Shown here: piece after piece, positions 1 through 8,394 of the stretch
Layout of the letters: each line of letters begins with the position of its first letter
Numbering within the stretch: position 1 is the first letter of the stretch
Origin: Sphingopyxis terrae subsp. terrae NBRC 15098
GTDB taxonomy: Bacteria > Pseudomonadota > Alphaproteobacteria > Sphingomonadales > Sphingomonadaceae
Direction of reading: 5' to 3'
Length of the DNA stretch: 64,000 bases
Assembly (NCBI RefSeq): GCF_001598815.1
Contig: NZ_BCZQ01000004.1
Coordinates: 62,001-126,000 of the forward strand
The notes under the pieces: generated by a model
Databases searched by the model: none
Told to the model about the DNA's origin: nothing
Seen by the model: only the letters and a program-made list of their open reading frames with translations
Position numbers and translations under genes: made by a program

Positions 1-390
1 GTGGTGATCGGGGGCGGATGCGGCTGCCTCTTCTATGCGGCGCGACATGGGGGGCGGGCGGCCACGGCGCGCGTTGCGGCCAGGATCGAGAACGGGCGCC
101 TCTATTCCGATCTGCTGCACGATGCCGGGATCGGGTCGGTCGATGCGCACGACATCACGCAGCTTCTCGTCGACCGCGCCGATCGCCTTCCGGGCGACCT
201 CTCCGTATCGGTTGGATTGGGGGCGCGTTTCCGGCACGGACTCTATCTCGCCTATCGCACCGATCAGGGGCCGGGCGTGCTGCGGCTGATGGACAATGAC
301 GTCGACGGCGGCACCGAGCAACTGCGCCGTTTTGCCGCCTATCTCGAGGCATGGCGCAAGCCCGCCGCCGACCGGATGAGGCAAGCCTGA
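1..390 (+). CDS. Hypothetical protein, partial (N-terminus may lie outside the window)
   Basis: The frame is open from base 1, which happens to read GTG, so the true start may lie upstream. The first 20 residues are Gly/Ala-rich and hydrophobic and look like the end of a membrane helix. The rest is soluble, with a segment around GRLYSDLLHDAG that loosely resembles the strand-rich cores of small bacterial PH-like membrane proteins, but I cannot assign a family. It ends just before the PAP2 gene and is probably co-transcribed with it. No catalytic motif is visible. Confidence 0.5.
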   Translation: MVIGGGCGCLFYAARHGGRAATARVAARIENGRLYSDLLHDAGIGSVDAHDITQLLVDRADRLPGDLSVSVGLGARFRHGLYLAYRTDQGPGVLRLMDNDVDGGTEQLRRFAAYLEAWRKPAADRMRQA

Positions 391-392
391 TC

Positions 393-1028
393 GTGGCGCA
401 ACCACCGGCGCGCTTGCGGAACAGGGCGGTCATCGTCGTGATGCTTGCTGTCGCGATGCTGATGCTCGGCCTGCTGACCCGCGCCGATTATGGCGCGGCC
501 CTCGACACCGCGATCGCGCGGCATCTTACGTGGCCCGACGGCGCCGGTCCGCCACCACTGATCGCCTTCATGCAGGCGATAAGCTGGATCGGCGGCGGCA
601 CGCCGCGTTGGGTACTGGTCGGCCTGATCGCGGCGGCGGTGCGCTATTGGGGCGGGCGGCGTCCGGCGCTCGCGATCGTGGCCGCGGTGCTGTTCGCCAA
701 CATTGCGTCGAGCCTGCTCAAGGCGGCCTTCGACCGCCCGCGCCCCGACCTGATCGCCCATCTCGATCATGTCAGCAGCGCTTCCTATCCCAGCGGCCAC
801 GCCACCAGCGCGGCGGCGCTCTACCTGACGCTGGCACTGCTTGCGCCGGTGCGATGGCGGCGGCCAGCATGGACCTTCGCGATGCTGATGATCGGCCTCA
901 CCGGCCTGTCGCGCATCATGCTCGGCGTGCATTGGCCGAGCGATGTCGTCGGCGGCACCCTGCTCGGCGCGGCTTTCGCGCTGGCGGCGGCGTGGTGGGC
1001 GCGTTCGGAGCGCGCCGGGCCGGCATGA
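393..1028 (+). CDS. PAP2-family phosphatase (phosphatidic acid / undecaprenyl-diphosphate phosphatase type)
   Basis: This is an integral membrane acid phosphatase that removes phosphate from lipid phosphates or diphosphates at the membrane-periplasm face. All three PAP2 signature blocks are present in order: KAAFDRPRP (K-x6-RP), PSGH, and SRIMLGVHWPSD (SR-x5-H-x3-D). Several hydrophobic helices surround them. I place the start at GTG 393, two bases after the preceding stop. An in-frame ATG at 351 would add 14 hydrophilic residues and overlap the previous gene by 40 bases; neither start has an ideal Shine-Dalgarno. Substrate (phosphatidate, undecaprenyl-PP or another lipid phosphate) cannot be read from sequence. 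Confidence 0.85.
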   Translation: MAQPPARLRNRAVIVVMLAVAMLMLGLLTRADYGAALDTAIARHLTWPDGAGPPPLIAFMQAISWIGGGTPRWVLVGLIAAAVRYWGGRRPALAIVAAVLFANIASSLLKAAFDRPRPDLIAHLDHVSSASYPSGHATSAAALYLTLALLAPVRWRRPAWTFAMLMIGLTGLSRIMLGVHWPSDVVGGTLLGAAFALAAAWWARSERAGPA

Positions 1029-1063
1029 CCGCTCGACAGCGCCGTCCAAGCGGCTAGGTTGGA

Positions 1064-1987
1064 ATGATGGCACAAGGCACGCACGACTTCGTCCCCGATC
1101 CGCGCAACGACGCGATCCTCATCAACGTCAACGGCGCGCTCGTTCCGCGCGCCGAAGCCAGCGTGTCGGTGTTCGACAGCGGCTTCATGCTTGGCGACGG
1201 AGTGTGGGAGGGGATCCGCGTTCACCGCGGCCGCATGGCGTTTCTCGACCAGCATCTCGATCGGTTGTGGGAGGGCGCAAAGGCGATCGCGATGGACATC
1301 GGCATTTCGCGCGAAGCGCTCGAACGGCGGCTCTACGACACGATCGATGCCAACCGGATGGACGCGTGCCACATCCGCCTGATGGTGACGCGGGGGATAC
1401 GCTCGACCCCCTATCAGGATCCGCGCGTTATCGTCTCGCCCGCGACGATCGTCATCATTGCCGAATATAAGGATCCGCTGCCCGCGACGGTCGAAAAGGG
1501 GCTGTCGCTCTTTACCGTCCATGTCCGCCGCGGCGATCCCGCGGTGCAGGACCCGAAGCTCAATTCGCATTCCAAGCTCAACTGCATCACCGCCTGCATC
1601 CAGGCGGCGCAGGCCGGCGCCGACGAGGGGCTGATGCTCGATCCGCACGGCTTCGTCGCGACCTGCAATTCGACCCATTTCTTCATCGTCCGCAAGGGCG
1701 AGGTGTGGACGTCGACCGGCGATTATTGCCTTGGCGGGATCACGCGCGGCAACGTCATCCGTATCTGCCGCGACAACGAAATAGCGGTCCATGAACGGAA
1801 TTTTTCGCTGACCGATGTCTATGGAGCCGACGAGGCATTCGTGACCGGCACCTTCGCCGGCGTCGTGCCGGCGCACACGATTGACGGGCGCAAGCTGACC
1901 GATGGGCGCGGGCCGATGGTCGAACGCCTGCAGGGCCTCTATCGCGCGCTGATCGAGGCCGATATCGCGGTGCGGGGACGACCGTGA
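1064..1987 (+). CDS. Class IV PLP-dependent aminotransferase (BCAT / D-amino acid aminotransferase-like)
   Basis: This 307-residue protein has the fold-type IV layout: an N-terminal VNGALVPRAEASVSVFDSGF block, the PLP lysine at K171 in NSHSKLNCI, and the C-terminal GGITRGNV cofactor phosphate loop. Such enzymes transaminate branched-chain or D-amino acids or process 4-amino-4-deoxychorismate. An oddity is that the block normally reading VxE(G/T)...N(I/L)F is VATCNSTHFF here (198-207). The Glu that contacts the PLP ring nitrogen in known members therefore appears to be Thr200. Start is ATG 1064, with AGG six bases upstream. It overlaps the next gene by 4 bases (GTGA), indicating translational coupling. 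Substrate is uncertain. Confidence 0.85.
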   Translation: MMAQGTHDFVPDPRNDAILINVNGALVPRAEASVSVFDSGFMLGDGVWEGIRVHRGRMAFLDQHLDRLWEGAKAIAMDIGISREALERRLYDTIDANRMDACHIRLMVTRGIRSTPYQDPRVIVSPATIVIIAEYKDPLPATVEKGLSLFTVHVRRGDPAVQDPKLNSHSKLNCITACIQAAQAGADEGLMLDPHGFVATCNSTHFFIVRKGEVWTSTGDYCLGGITRGNVIRICRDNEIAVHERNFSLTDVYGADEAFVTGTFAGVVPAHTIDGRKLTDGRGPMVERLQGLYRALIEADIAVRGRP

Positions 1988-2718
1988 CCGATTGCATCCG
2001 CATCGCCATGTGGTCGGGGCCGCGCAACCTGTCGACCGCGATGATGCGCAGTTTCGGCAGCCGAGCCGACAGCTTCGTCACCGACGAACCCTTTTACGGC
2101 GCCTATCTGCGGCAAACCGGCGACCCGCAGCCGATGATGGAGCAGGTCATGGCGTCGATGGACTGCGATTGGCGCAGCGTCGCGCACACCCTGTCGGGGC
2201 CGAATCCCGCCGCCACGCCGATCTGGTATCAGAAGCATATGGCGCACCATATGGTCGGCCCGATCGCGCATCACGATCTGCCCGGGCTTCGCCACGCCTT
2301 CCTGATCCGCGACCCGGCGCGCGTCGTCGCGAGCTATGCGGCCAAGCGCGTGATGGTCCGCCCCGACCATCTCGGCACCGCGCGTCAGGTCGAGTTTTTC
2401 GACCGCGAGGCCGACCGGCTCGGCCATGCGCCGCCGGTGATCGACAGCGCCGACATATTGCGCGATCCGGCGGCGATGCTGCAGAAATTGTGCGCAGCGC
2501 TCGGCATCGGATGGGACGCCGCCATGTTGCGGTGGCAACCCGGAATCCAAGCCACCGACGGCATATGGGCGTCGCACTGGTATGACGCGGTTGCGGCCAG
2601 CACGGGCTTCGGTGCGCCCGACAAGCCGGCGGCGGCGCTGTCGCCCGAGGCCCAGGCCGTCGCGGACGCGTGCCGCGCCGACTATGCCTATCTTGCGCAG
2701 CATAAAATCGCCGCCTGA
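1984..2718 (+). CDS. Sulfotransferase-like protein
   Basis: The protein has 244 residues. The N-terminal MWSGPRNLSTAMMRSF matches the 5'-phosphosulfate-binding loop of P-loop sulfotransferases, and IRDPARVVASY (about residue 105) matches the 3'-phosphate-binding motif, so it probably binds PAPS. It starts at GTG 1984 inside the stop of the aminotransferase. Genes of this type are often annotated beside or fused to branched-chain aminotransferase-like proteins, which supports a shared but unidentified pathway. Acceptor substrate is unknown. The protein is full length, with no sign of decay. Confidence 0.75.
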   Translation: MTDCIRIAMWSGPRNLSTAMMRSFGSRADSFVTDEPFYGAYLRQTGDPQPMMEQVMASMDCDWRSVAHTLSGPNPAATPIWYQKHMAHHMVGPIAHHDLPGLRHAFLIRDPARVVASYAAKRVMVRPDHLGTARQVEFFDREADRLGHAPPVIDSADILRDPAAMLQKLCAALGIGWDAAMLRWQPGIQATDGIWASHWYDAVAASTGFGAPDKPAAALSPEAQAVADACRADYAYLAQHKIAA

Positions 2719-2791
2719 CGCAATTTTCGCTGTCCTACACGGGCGCCTTTTGCCATCAAGTCTGCGGGCAGCAACAGAGGGCGGACGCGTG

Positions 2792-4111
2792 ATGCAATCC
2801 AGTGTGAAGTTCGGCAGTTTTCTCCGGGGAATCGCGATCGGTGCGGCGGCGATTTTCGCCGTTGGGACAGCGTCGGCGCAGGACGCGGCGGCGACGCAGA
2901 AGACGGTGATTACCGCGGCGCGCTATCTCGACGTGCTGACCGGCAAGACCGTCGAGCATCCCGCGATCTTCGTCGGGCCCGACGGGCGCATTACCGGCAT
3001 CGCCGATGCGCGCACCGTGCGCTGGGGCTCCGACGTCCGGCAGATCGACCTTGGCGATCGCACGCTTTTGCCGGGCCTCATCGACATGCACGTCCATCTG
3101 ACCTCGCTCGCCGAAGTCGGCGGCTATCAAGGGCTGCGCTATACCGACAGCTTCTGGACCGTCGTCGGCGTCGCCAACGCGAAGAAAGTGCTCGATGCGG
3201 GCTTCACCACCGTACGGAATGTCGGCTCCGCCGATTTCGAGGACGTCGGGCTGAAGCAGGCGATCGAGGGCGGCTTCATTCAGGGACCGCGCATCATTCC
3301 GGCGGGGTGGGCGATCGGCGCGACCGGCGGCCATTGCGACAGCGGCGGGCTGCCGCCCTCGATGGACCGCAAGGAGGCGTCGGTGATCGACAGCCCCGAA
3401 GAGGCGCGCGCGAAGGTGCGCTGGCTGCACAAATATGGCGCGCGCGTCATCAAGATCTGCGCGACCGGCGGCGTCTTTTCGCTCGGCGACAGCGTCGGCG
3501 CGCAGCAACTGACCTTCGACGAGATGAAGGCGATTGCCGACGAGGCGCATATGCTGGGGCTGAAGGTCGCGGCCCACGCGCATGGCGACGACGGGATCAA
3601 GACGGCGATCCTTGCCGGCATCGATACGATCGAACATGCCAGCCTTGCGAGCGATGCGGCGATCAAGCTCGCCATCGAGCACAAGACCTGGTTCGACATG
3701 GATATCTATAACGACGATTATATCCTCGCGACCGGGACCGCCAACGGCACCGAACAGGAAAGCCTCGACAAGGAAAAGGCGATCGGCCTTGCCCAGCGCC
3801 AGACCTTCCAGCGCGCTGTGAAGGCAGGGGTGCGGATGCTGTTCGGCACCGATGCCGGCGTCTATCCGCACGGCGATAACGGCAAGCAGTTCGCAAAGAT
3901 GGTTGAGTGGGGGATGACCCCGCTCCAGGCGATCCGCGCCGCGACGGTCAGCGGCGCCGAAGCGCTCGACATGACGAACGACCTCGGCGCGATCGCGGTC
4001 GGTCGCTACGCCGACATCATCGCGGTCGATGGCGACCCGCTTGCCGATGTGACCCGGCTCGAACATGTCGCCGCGGTCGTGAAGGGCGGGGTGCTGGTGA
4101 AGGGCGAATAA
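2792..4111 (+). CDS. Secreted metal-dependent amidohydrolase (imidazolonepropionase-like)
   Basis: This is a 439-residue amidohydrolase-superfamily enzyme. A Sec signal peptide ends near ASA-QD (about residue 30), so it acts in the periplasm. Metal ligand motifs follow the usual order: HVHLT after DM, the ATGG turn with the metal-bridging lysine region, AHAHG, IEHAS and FGTDAG. Periplasmic members of this family hydrolyse N-acylated amino acids, dipeptides or related amides (prolidase/Xaa-Arg dipeptidase-like), but the substrate is not predictable here. ATG 2792 was chosen because a signal peptide follows it and AGAGGGCGG lies upstream; GTG 2789 is an alternative. The gene converges on the tyrosine phosphatase with a 20-base gap. 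Confidence 0.85.
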   Translation: MQSSVKFGSFLRGIAIGAAAIFAVGTASAQDAAATQKTVITAARYLDVLTGKTVEHPAIFVGPDGRITGIADARTVRWGSDVRQIDLGDRTLLPGLIDMHVHLTSLAEVGGYQGLRYTDSFWTVVGVANAKKVLDAGFTTVRNVGSADFEDVGLKQAIEGGFIQGPRIIPAGWAIGATGGHCDSGGLPPSMDRKEASVIDSPEEARAKVRWLHKYGARVIKICATGGVFSLGDSVGAQQLTFDEMKAIADEAHMLGLKVAAHAHGDDGIKTAILAGIDTIEHASLASDAAIKLAIEHKTWFDMDIYNDDYILATGTANGTEQESLDKEKAIGLAQRQTFQRAVKAGVRMLFGTDAGVYPHGDNGKQFAKMVEWGMTPLQAIRAATVSGAEALDMTNDLGAIAVGRYADIIAVDGDPLADVTRLEHVAAVVKGGVLVKGE

Positions 4112-4131
4112 TCCGCCCTTGAGGAAAGGGA

Positions 4132-4911
4132 CTATACGACTAGCTTGTCGATCAGGGCTTCGCGCATCGCGGGGGTGAAATTCAACACCGCCTCGACATA
4201 GCTCGGAATATCGCCATGATCGCGGCGCACCGTCGCCAGCGCGGCGTCGAGATAGGCGGGATTGACCGACATCAGCGCGCGCACCGCCTCGTCCTTGATC
4301 TCGGCGCCATAGCGGGCACGGATGTGTGCGGCACCCTGCGCGATACGTTCCTCGATCTTGCCCGCCGTGTTGGTGAGCAGATAGTCGTGCATCAGATCAT
4401 CCTCGTGCACACCGACGAGCCGGTGGACGATCGCGACCGCAAAGCCGGTGCGATCTTTGCCCGCGACGCAGTGCACCAGGCTCGGCGCATCATATTCGGC
4501 GAGCGCCGCCAGATAGAGGCGCAGGGTCGCGACGAGCGCCGAGCGATAGGGCATGCCAGCATAGGTATCGATCATTCGTGCCCGTGCCGTCTCGACTTCG
4601 ATCGCGCCGCCCGCTGCCTGAAGGTGCGGCGCCAGCCCTGCGGTGACGCCGCCTGCGAACAGGACGCGCGCCGAAAAATTGTCGGAGCGGCGACAGGGAT
4701 GCATTTCGCGCTCATCGTCGCCGCGCAGGTCGATCACGGTTTCGAGGCCCAGCGCATCGACCGCGCCCAGATCCGCGTCGGTCGCCTGTTCGTGGTGCGC
4801 CGAACGCCAGAGCAGTCCCTGCCGCAGCCGTCCGCCGTCCTCGACCGCATAGCCGCCATAGTCGCGGAAATTGTGGATGCCCGAAAGCGGCAGGACGCGG
4901 TCGGCGATCAT
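4132..4911 (-). CDS. Tyrosine-protein phosphatase (Y_phosphatase3 / Siw14-OCA-like family)
   Basis: The protein has 259 residues. The phosphatase loop HCVAGKDRTG gives nucleophile C148 and R154 (C-x5-R). The N-terminal block SGIHNFRDYGGY and the DLRGDDER strand are typical of bacterial Tyr/phosphoinositide phosphatases such as MptpB or LMO1800. The real start is the ATG at 4911; the frame stays open far upstream but that part is antisense-like read-through of the crotonase region. It lies 2 bases after the crotonase stop and is the last gene of the long minus-strand lipid block. It could dephosphorylate a protein or a small phospho-compound. Confidence 0.85.
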   Translation of the reverse strand: MIADRVLPLSGIHNFRDYGGYAVEDGGRLRQGLLWRSAHHEQATDADLGAVDALGLETVIDLRGDDEREMHPCRRSDNFSARVLFAGGVTAGLAPHLQAAGGAIEVETARARMIDTYAGMPYRSALVATLRLYLAALAEYDAPSLVHCVAGKDRTGFAVAIVHRLVGVHEDDLMHDYLLTNTAGKIEERIAQGAAHIRARYGAEIKDEAVRALMSVNPAYLDAALATVRRDHGDIPSYVEAVLNFTPAMREALIDKLVV

Positions 4912-4913
4912 GG

Positions 4914-5720
4914 CTATTCTCCGGTAAAGACGGGTGGGCGCTTTTCGACGAAGGCGTTGATCGCCTCCCGGTTGTCGGCTGTTTCGTGGACGATCGCCTG
5001 ATAGGCGGCGCTGAGTTCGAGGATGTCGCTCATCCGGCTGTGCTGCGCTTCGCGGAGCAGCCGCTTGGTGAGCCGCAGCGCGCGGGGCGGGTTGCACACG
5101 ATGCGCTCGGCGATCGCCACCGCACGGTCGAGCAGTTCGGCGTCGGGGACGACTTCGGTGACAAGCCCATAGTCCTTTGCCGTCTGCGCATCGAAGCGGT
5201 CGCCGGTCAGGAAGAGTTCGGCCGCGCGCGGATAGCCGAGGACGCGCTGGAGAAGCCAGGCGCCGCCGTCGCCGGGGACGATGCCGACCTTGATGAAGCT
5301 GCAGGCGAATTTGGCGCTCTCCGCCGCGATACGGATGTCGCAGGTGCAGGCAAGGTCGCAGCCGAGGCCGACGGCATGGCCGTTGACCGCGGCGATCATC
5401 GGGATCTCGCAGTCCATCAGCGCGCGGATCACCGCCTGCACGCCGCGGCGATAATTGGCGCGGGTCGAATCGGGCTGATCGAGTACGCCGATCCCCTTGC
5501 GATCCTGCATCGACTTGAGATTGCCGCCGGCGCTGAACGCTTTGCCGCTGCCCGTAAGGATGATTGCGCTGACGCTGCGATCCTCGCCCAGCGCGCGGAG
5601 CGTGTTGACGATATCGTCGCAGTCGGCATGGGTGCCGATCGCGTTCATGCTCTCGGGCTTGATCATCGTCAGGATGGCGATCTTTCCCCGCCGCTCGACA
5701 CTCAGAAATTCGCCCATCAT
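4914..5720 (-). CDS. Enoyl-CoA hydratase/isomerase family protein (crotonase)
   Basis: This is a crotonase-fold acyl-CoA enzyme of 268 residues. The oxyanion-hole segments are present (FSAGGNL around 62-68 and NGHAVGLGCD around 113-122). The two catalytic glutamates of classical enoyl-CoA hydratase are not kept: the first is Asp122 and the second is Phe142 (FACSFIKVGIVPGDGG). Simple syn-hydration is therefore doubtful, and an isomerase or other crotonase reaction is possible; Asp151 could substitute. The sequence AGGAGACGTGATGATG places an AGGAG just before tandem ATGs at 5720 and 5717. It follows the racemase gene by about 100 bases and precedes the phosphatase. Confidence 0.8.
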   Translation of the reverse strand: MMGEFLSVERRGKIAILTMIKPESMNAIGTHADCDDIVNTLRALGEDRSVSAIILTGSGKAFSAGGNLKSMQDRKGIGVLDQPDSTRANYRRGVQAVIRALMDCEIPMIAAVNGHAVGLGCDLACTCDIRIAAESAKFACSFIKVGIVPGDGGAWLLQRVLGYPRAAELFLTGDRFDAQTAKDYGLVTEVVPDAELLDRAVAIAERIVCNPPRALRLTKRLLREAQHSRMSDILELSAAYQAIVHETADNREAINAFVEKRPPVFTGE

Positions 5721-5821
5721 CACGTCTCCTGTACCGCGCACAGGCTATGCCCCGCGGTCTGTTCTGGCAAGTTGCAGATGGCGTTGCCGGGCGCGGATCG
5801 GCGCCCGGTCGCCGCATCGGT

Positions 5822-6952
5822 TCAGCGGACCGCGCCTCCGCTACGCAGCGCGGCGATTCGCTCGGCGTCGTAGCCGAGCGCGGCAAGCACCGCGTCGCCG
5901 TCTGCGCCCACCGCCGGCGCGGGACGCGGCGTGTCGGCCTTCGTCGCCGAATAGCGCGGGGCAGGGGCGGGCTGGGTGGCGCCGCCGACCGAGAGGAAGG
6001 TTTCGCGCTCGACATTGTGCGGATGCTGCGGCGCCTCTGCGAGCGAGAGGACGGGAGCAAAGCACACGTCGGTCATTTCCATCAGCGCGCACCATTCGTC
6101 GCGCGTCTTGGTCGCGAACAACGCGGTCAGCTTGTCCTTGAGCGGTGCCCATTGCGATGGGTCCATCTGCGCATCGAAGGCGGGATCGGCGTCGAGCCCG
6201 GTCTTTTCGCGCAGCAAGGCATAGAATTGCGGCTCGATCGAGCCGATCGAGATGAACTTGCCGTCGGCGCACGCATAGGTGTCGTAGAAATGGGCGCCGG
6301 TATCGAGCATGTTCACCCCCGGCTCGTCGCGCAGCCGACCCATGGCATAAAAGCCCCAGCTCATCCCCGCGAGCAATGCCGACCCGTCGGTCATGGCGCA
6401 GTCGATGACCTGACCCTCGCCGGTCTTCGCGGCGTGCAGCAGCGCGCTTGCCATGCCGAAGGCCAGCATCATGCCGCCGCCGCCGAAATCGCCCACATAA
6501 TTGACTGGCGGCACCGGCTTTTCTCCCGCGCGGCCAACGGTATGGAGGACGCCCGACAGCGCGATATAGTTGATGTCGTGTCCGGCCGCCTGCGAATAGG
6601 GGCCATATTGGCCCCAGCCGGTCATGCGTCCGTAAACAAGCCTGGGATTGTCGGCGAGCAGCACATCGGGGCCGAGCCCCAGCCGCTCCATGACGCCCGG
6701 ACGATAGCCTTCGATGATGCCGTCGGCGCTCTTGCACAGATCGCGCGCGATCGCGACCGCATCGGGATTTTTCATGTCGAGCGCGATCGAGGTGCGGTTG
6801 CGCGACAGCGGATCGCGCGGGTCCATGAAACCGCCGGGACGATCGATGCGGATCACCTCCGCACCATGGTCGGCGAGCATCATCCCGCAATAGGGGCCGG
6901 GACCGATCCCCGCAAATTCGATGATCCTGATGCCCTTGAGGGGTCCGGCCAT
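5822..6952 (-). CDS. Alpha-methylacyl-CoA racemase (CaiB/BaiF CoA-transferase family)
   Basis: This 376-residue protein interconverts (2R)- and (2S)-2-methylacyl-CoA, a step needed before beta-oxidation of methyl-branched, isoprenoid or sterol side-chain acids. The N-terminal FAGIGPGPYCGMMLADHGAE block is characteristic. H125 (in GHDINY), D155 (in VGDFGGGG) and E240 (in SIEPQF) align almost residue for residue with the catalytic His126, Asp156 and Glu241 described for the mycobacterial racemase MCR. That distinguishes it from the CoA-transferases of the same fold. It sits between the thiolase (136 bases upstream) and the crotonase. Confidence 0.88.
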   Translation of the reverse strand: MAGPLKGIRIIEFAGIGPGPYCGMMLADHGAEVIRIDRPGGFMDPRDPLSRNRTSIALDMKNPDAVAIARDLCKSADGIIEGYRPGVMERLGLGPDVLLADNPRLVYGRMTGWGQYGPYSQAAGHDINYIALSGVLHTVGRAGEKPVPPVNYVGDFGGGGMMLAFGMASALLHAAKTGEGQVIDCAMTDGSALLAGMSWGFYAMGRLRDEPGVNMLDTGAHFYDTYACADGKFISIGSIEPQFYALLREKTGLDADPAFDAQMDPSQWAPLKDKLTALFATKTRDEWCALMEMTDVCFAPVLSLAEAPQHPHNVERETFLSVGGATQPAPAPRYSATKADTPRPAPAVGADGDAVLAALGYDAERIAALRSGGAVR

Positions 6953-6973
6953 GTCGTGTCTCCCATGCCTGCA

Positions 6974-7080
6974 TCGTCATTGCGAGGACCCCGGACTTGA
7001 TCCGGGGGACGCTGCAATCCAGGGGGGCGTAAGCCGCCCTGGATTGCTTCCCCCGGCTTTCGCCGGGGTCGCAATGACGA
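6974..7080. repeat. REP-like compound palindrome between thiolase and racemase genes
   Basis: The outer arms TCGTCATTGCGA (6974-6985) and TCGCAATGACGA (7069-7080) are perfect reverse complements. The inner arms GCAATCCAGG (7014-7023) and CCTGGATTGC (7038-7047) pair as well. Each half also holds its own hairpin, near 6989-7007 (CCCGGA/TCCGGG) and 7050-7067 (CCCCGGC/GCCGGGG). The element may act as an mRNA stabiliser, attenuator or nucleoid-protein site. A related element lies at 41.7 kb. Confidence 0.8.
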
Positions 7081-7088
7081 TGATTGTC

Positions 7089-8339
7089 TTATATGCGTTC
7101 GATGATGATGGCCGGTGCCATGCCGCCCGCGGCGCACATGGTGACGAGGCCATAGCGGCCACCCGAGCGTTCGAGTTCGTCGAGCGCGGTGCCGATCAGG
7201 ATCGAACCGGTCGCGCCGATCGGATGACCGAGCGCCATCGCGCCGCCATTGATGTTCACCTTTTCGCGATCGAGGTCGAGGTCGCGGATGAACTTTTCGG
7301 CGACCACCGAAAAGGCTTCGTTGATTTCCCAGACGTCGATGTCGTCCTTGGTCAGTCCCGCTTTTTCGAGCACCTTCTTGGCCGCCGGAACCGGGGCGTT
7401 GAGCATCAGCGTCGGATCGTCGCCGATATTGGCATAGGCGACGACGCGCGCGCGGGGCTTCAGGCCATGCTTGTCGGCATAATCCTTGGATGTCAGCAAA
7501 ATCGCGGCGGCGCCGTCGACAACGCCCGACGAATTGCCTGCATGATGGAAATGCTGGATTTCAAGGTCGGGATAGCGGCGGTTGATCTGCTTCCGGAAGG
7601 TGAAGCCGCCGCCCATGTCGAAATCGGCGAGCGCGGCAAAGCTGGGCTTGAGCGACGCAAGACCCTCCGCGGTGGTTTCGGGGCGCGGGAATTCTTCATG
7701 GTCCAGCGCGACGCTGCCGTCCGGGTTCAGGACGGGCACGACCGACTTGTTGAAGCGGCCTTCCTTGATCGCCCTGTCGGCGCGCTGTTGGCTGACGAGC
7801 GCGAGCGCATCGAGCGCTTCGCGGCTGATGCCTTCGATCGTCGCGATCGCGTCGCCGCAGATGCCCTGGTGCGACTGCGGGTGGATTTCGTCGAGCGCTT
7901 CATGGCCCGATCCCATCAGGCGCGGCGGCAGCCCTGCGTTTGCCTGCTCGGCGGCAAAGGCAGTGGTGTAGCTCATCATCTCGGTACCGCCGGCGATGAC
8001 GCAATCTTCCATGCCGCTCATCACGCTCGCCGCGGCGAAATTGACCGAGCTGATGCCGCCGCCACAGAAGCGGTCGAGCGTCGTTCCACTGGCCTTGGTG
8101 TCGTACCCAGCCGACAGCGCCGCCATGCGGCCAAGGTCGCCGCCCTGCTTGCCGTTCTGCGACGAGGTCGACCAGACGATATCGTCGACCGTTGCCGTGT
8201 CGAGATGATTACGGTCGCGGATCGCCGCGAGGACGGTCGCGGCGAGATGCTGTGGGTGAAGATGCGACAGTGCGCCCTTGCCGGGCTTGCCAATCCCGCG
8301 CGGCGTGCGGACGGCGTCGATGATATAGGCTTCGGCCAT
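7089..8339 (-). CDS. Acetyl-CoA C-acyltransferase (thiolase)
   Basis: This 416-residue thiolase performs the thiolytic cleavage that ends a beta-oxidation cycle. The acyl-accepting cysteine is C92 in DRFCGGGISS. NEAFSVV, the histidine of GGAMALGHPIG and the second cysteine C402 in MCAAGGMAPA complete the catalytic set. Length fits degradative acetyl-CoA acetyltransferases. AAGGAAGGAAC precedes ATG 8339. The SDR gene is about 55 bases upstream on the same strand, so the two are likely co-transcribed. Context suggests long or branched acyl-CoA substrates rather than acetoacetyl-CoA for polymer synthesis. Confidence 0.92.
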   Translation of the reverse strand: MAEAYIIDAVRTPRGIGKPGKGALSHLHPQHLAATVLAAIRDRNHLDTATVDDIVWSTSSQNGKQGGDLGRMAALSAGYDTKASGTTLDRFCGGGISSVNFAAASVMSGMEDCVIAGGTEMMSYTTAFAAEQANAGLPPRLMGSGHEALDEIHPQSHQGICGDAIATIEGISREALDALALVSQQRADRAIKEGRFNKSVVPVLNPDGSVALDHEEFPRPETTAEGLASLKPSFAALADFDMGGGFTFRKQINRRYPDLEIQHFHHAGNSSGVVDGAAAILLTSKDYADKHGLKPRARVVAYANIGDDPTLMLNAPVPAAKKVLEKAGLTKDDIDVWEINEAFSVVAEKFIRDLDLDREKVNINGGAMALGHPIGATGSILIGTALDELERSGGRYGLVTMCAAGGMAPAIIIERI

Positions 8340-8394
8340 GACGATGTTCCTTCCTTGAAAGTCTTGACGAGGGGCTATGCGGCCACAGCGAGGT

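Noticed and set aside
2756-4066. Long open frame on the minus strand opposite the amidohydrolase
   Set aside because: Arg/His/Asp-rich composition without recognisable domains; it mirrors the codon pattern of the real plus-strand gene, as is common in GC-rich DNA.
4132-6060. Apparent 642-residue protein joining the phosphatase with an upstream region
   Set aside because: The N-terminal 380 residues are low-complexity Arg/Pro/Ser and lie in another frame of the crotonase and racemase genes. Only the part after ATG 4911 has family motifs.
8360-8375. Fourth LiuR-like site before the thiolase gene
   Set aside because: Only a half-site (CTTGACGAGG) is present; the palindrome is missing.
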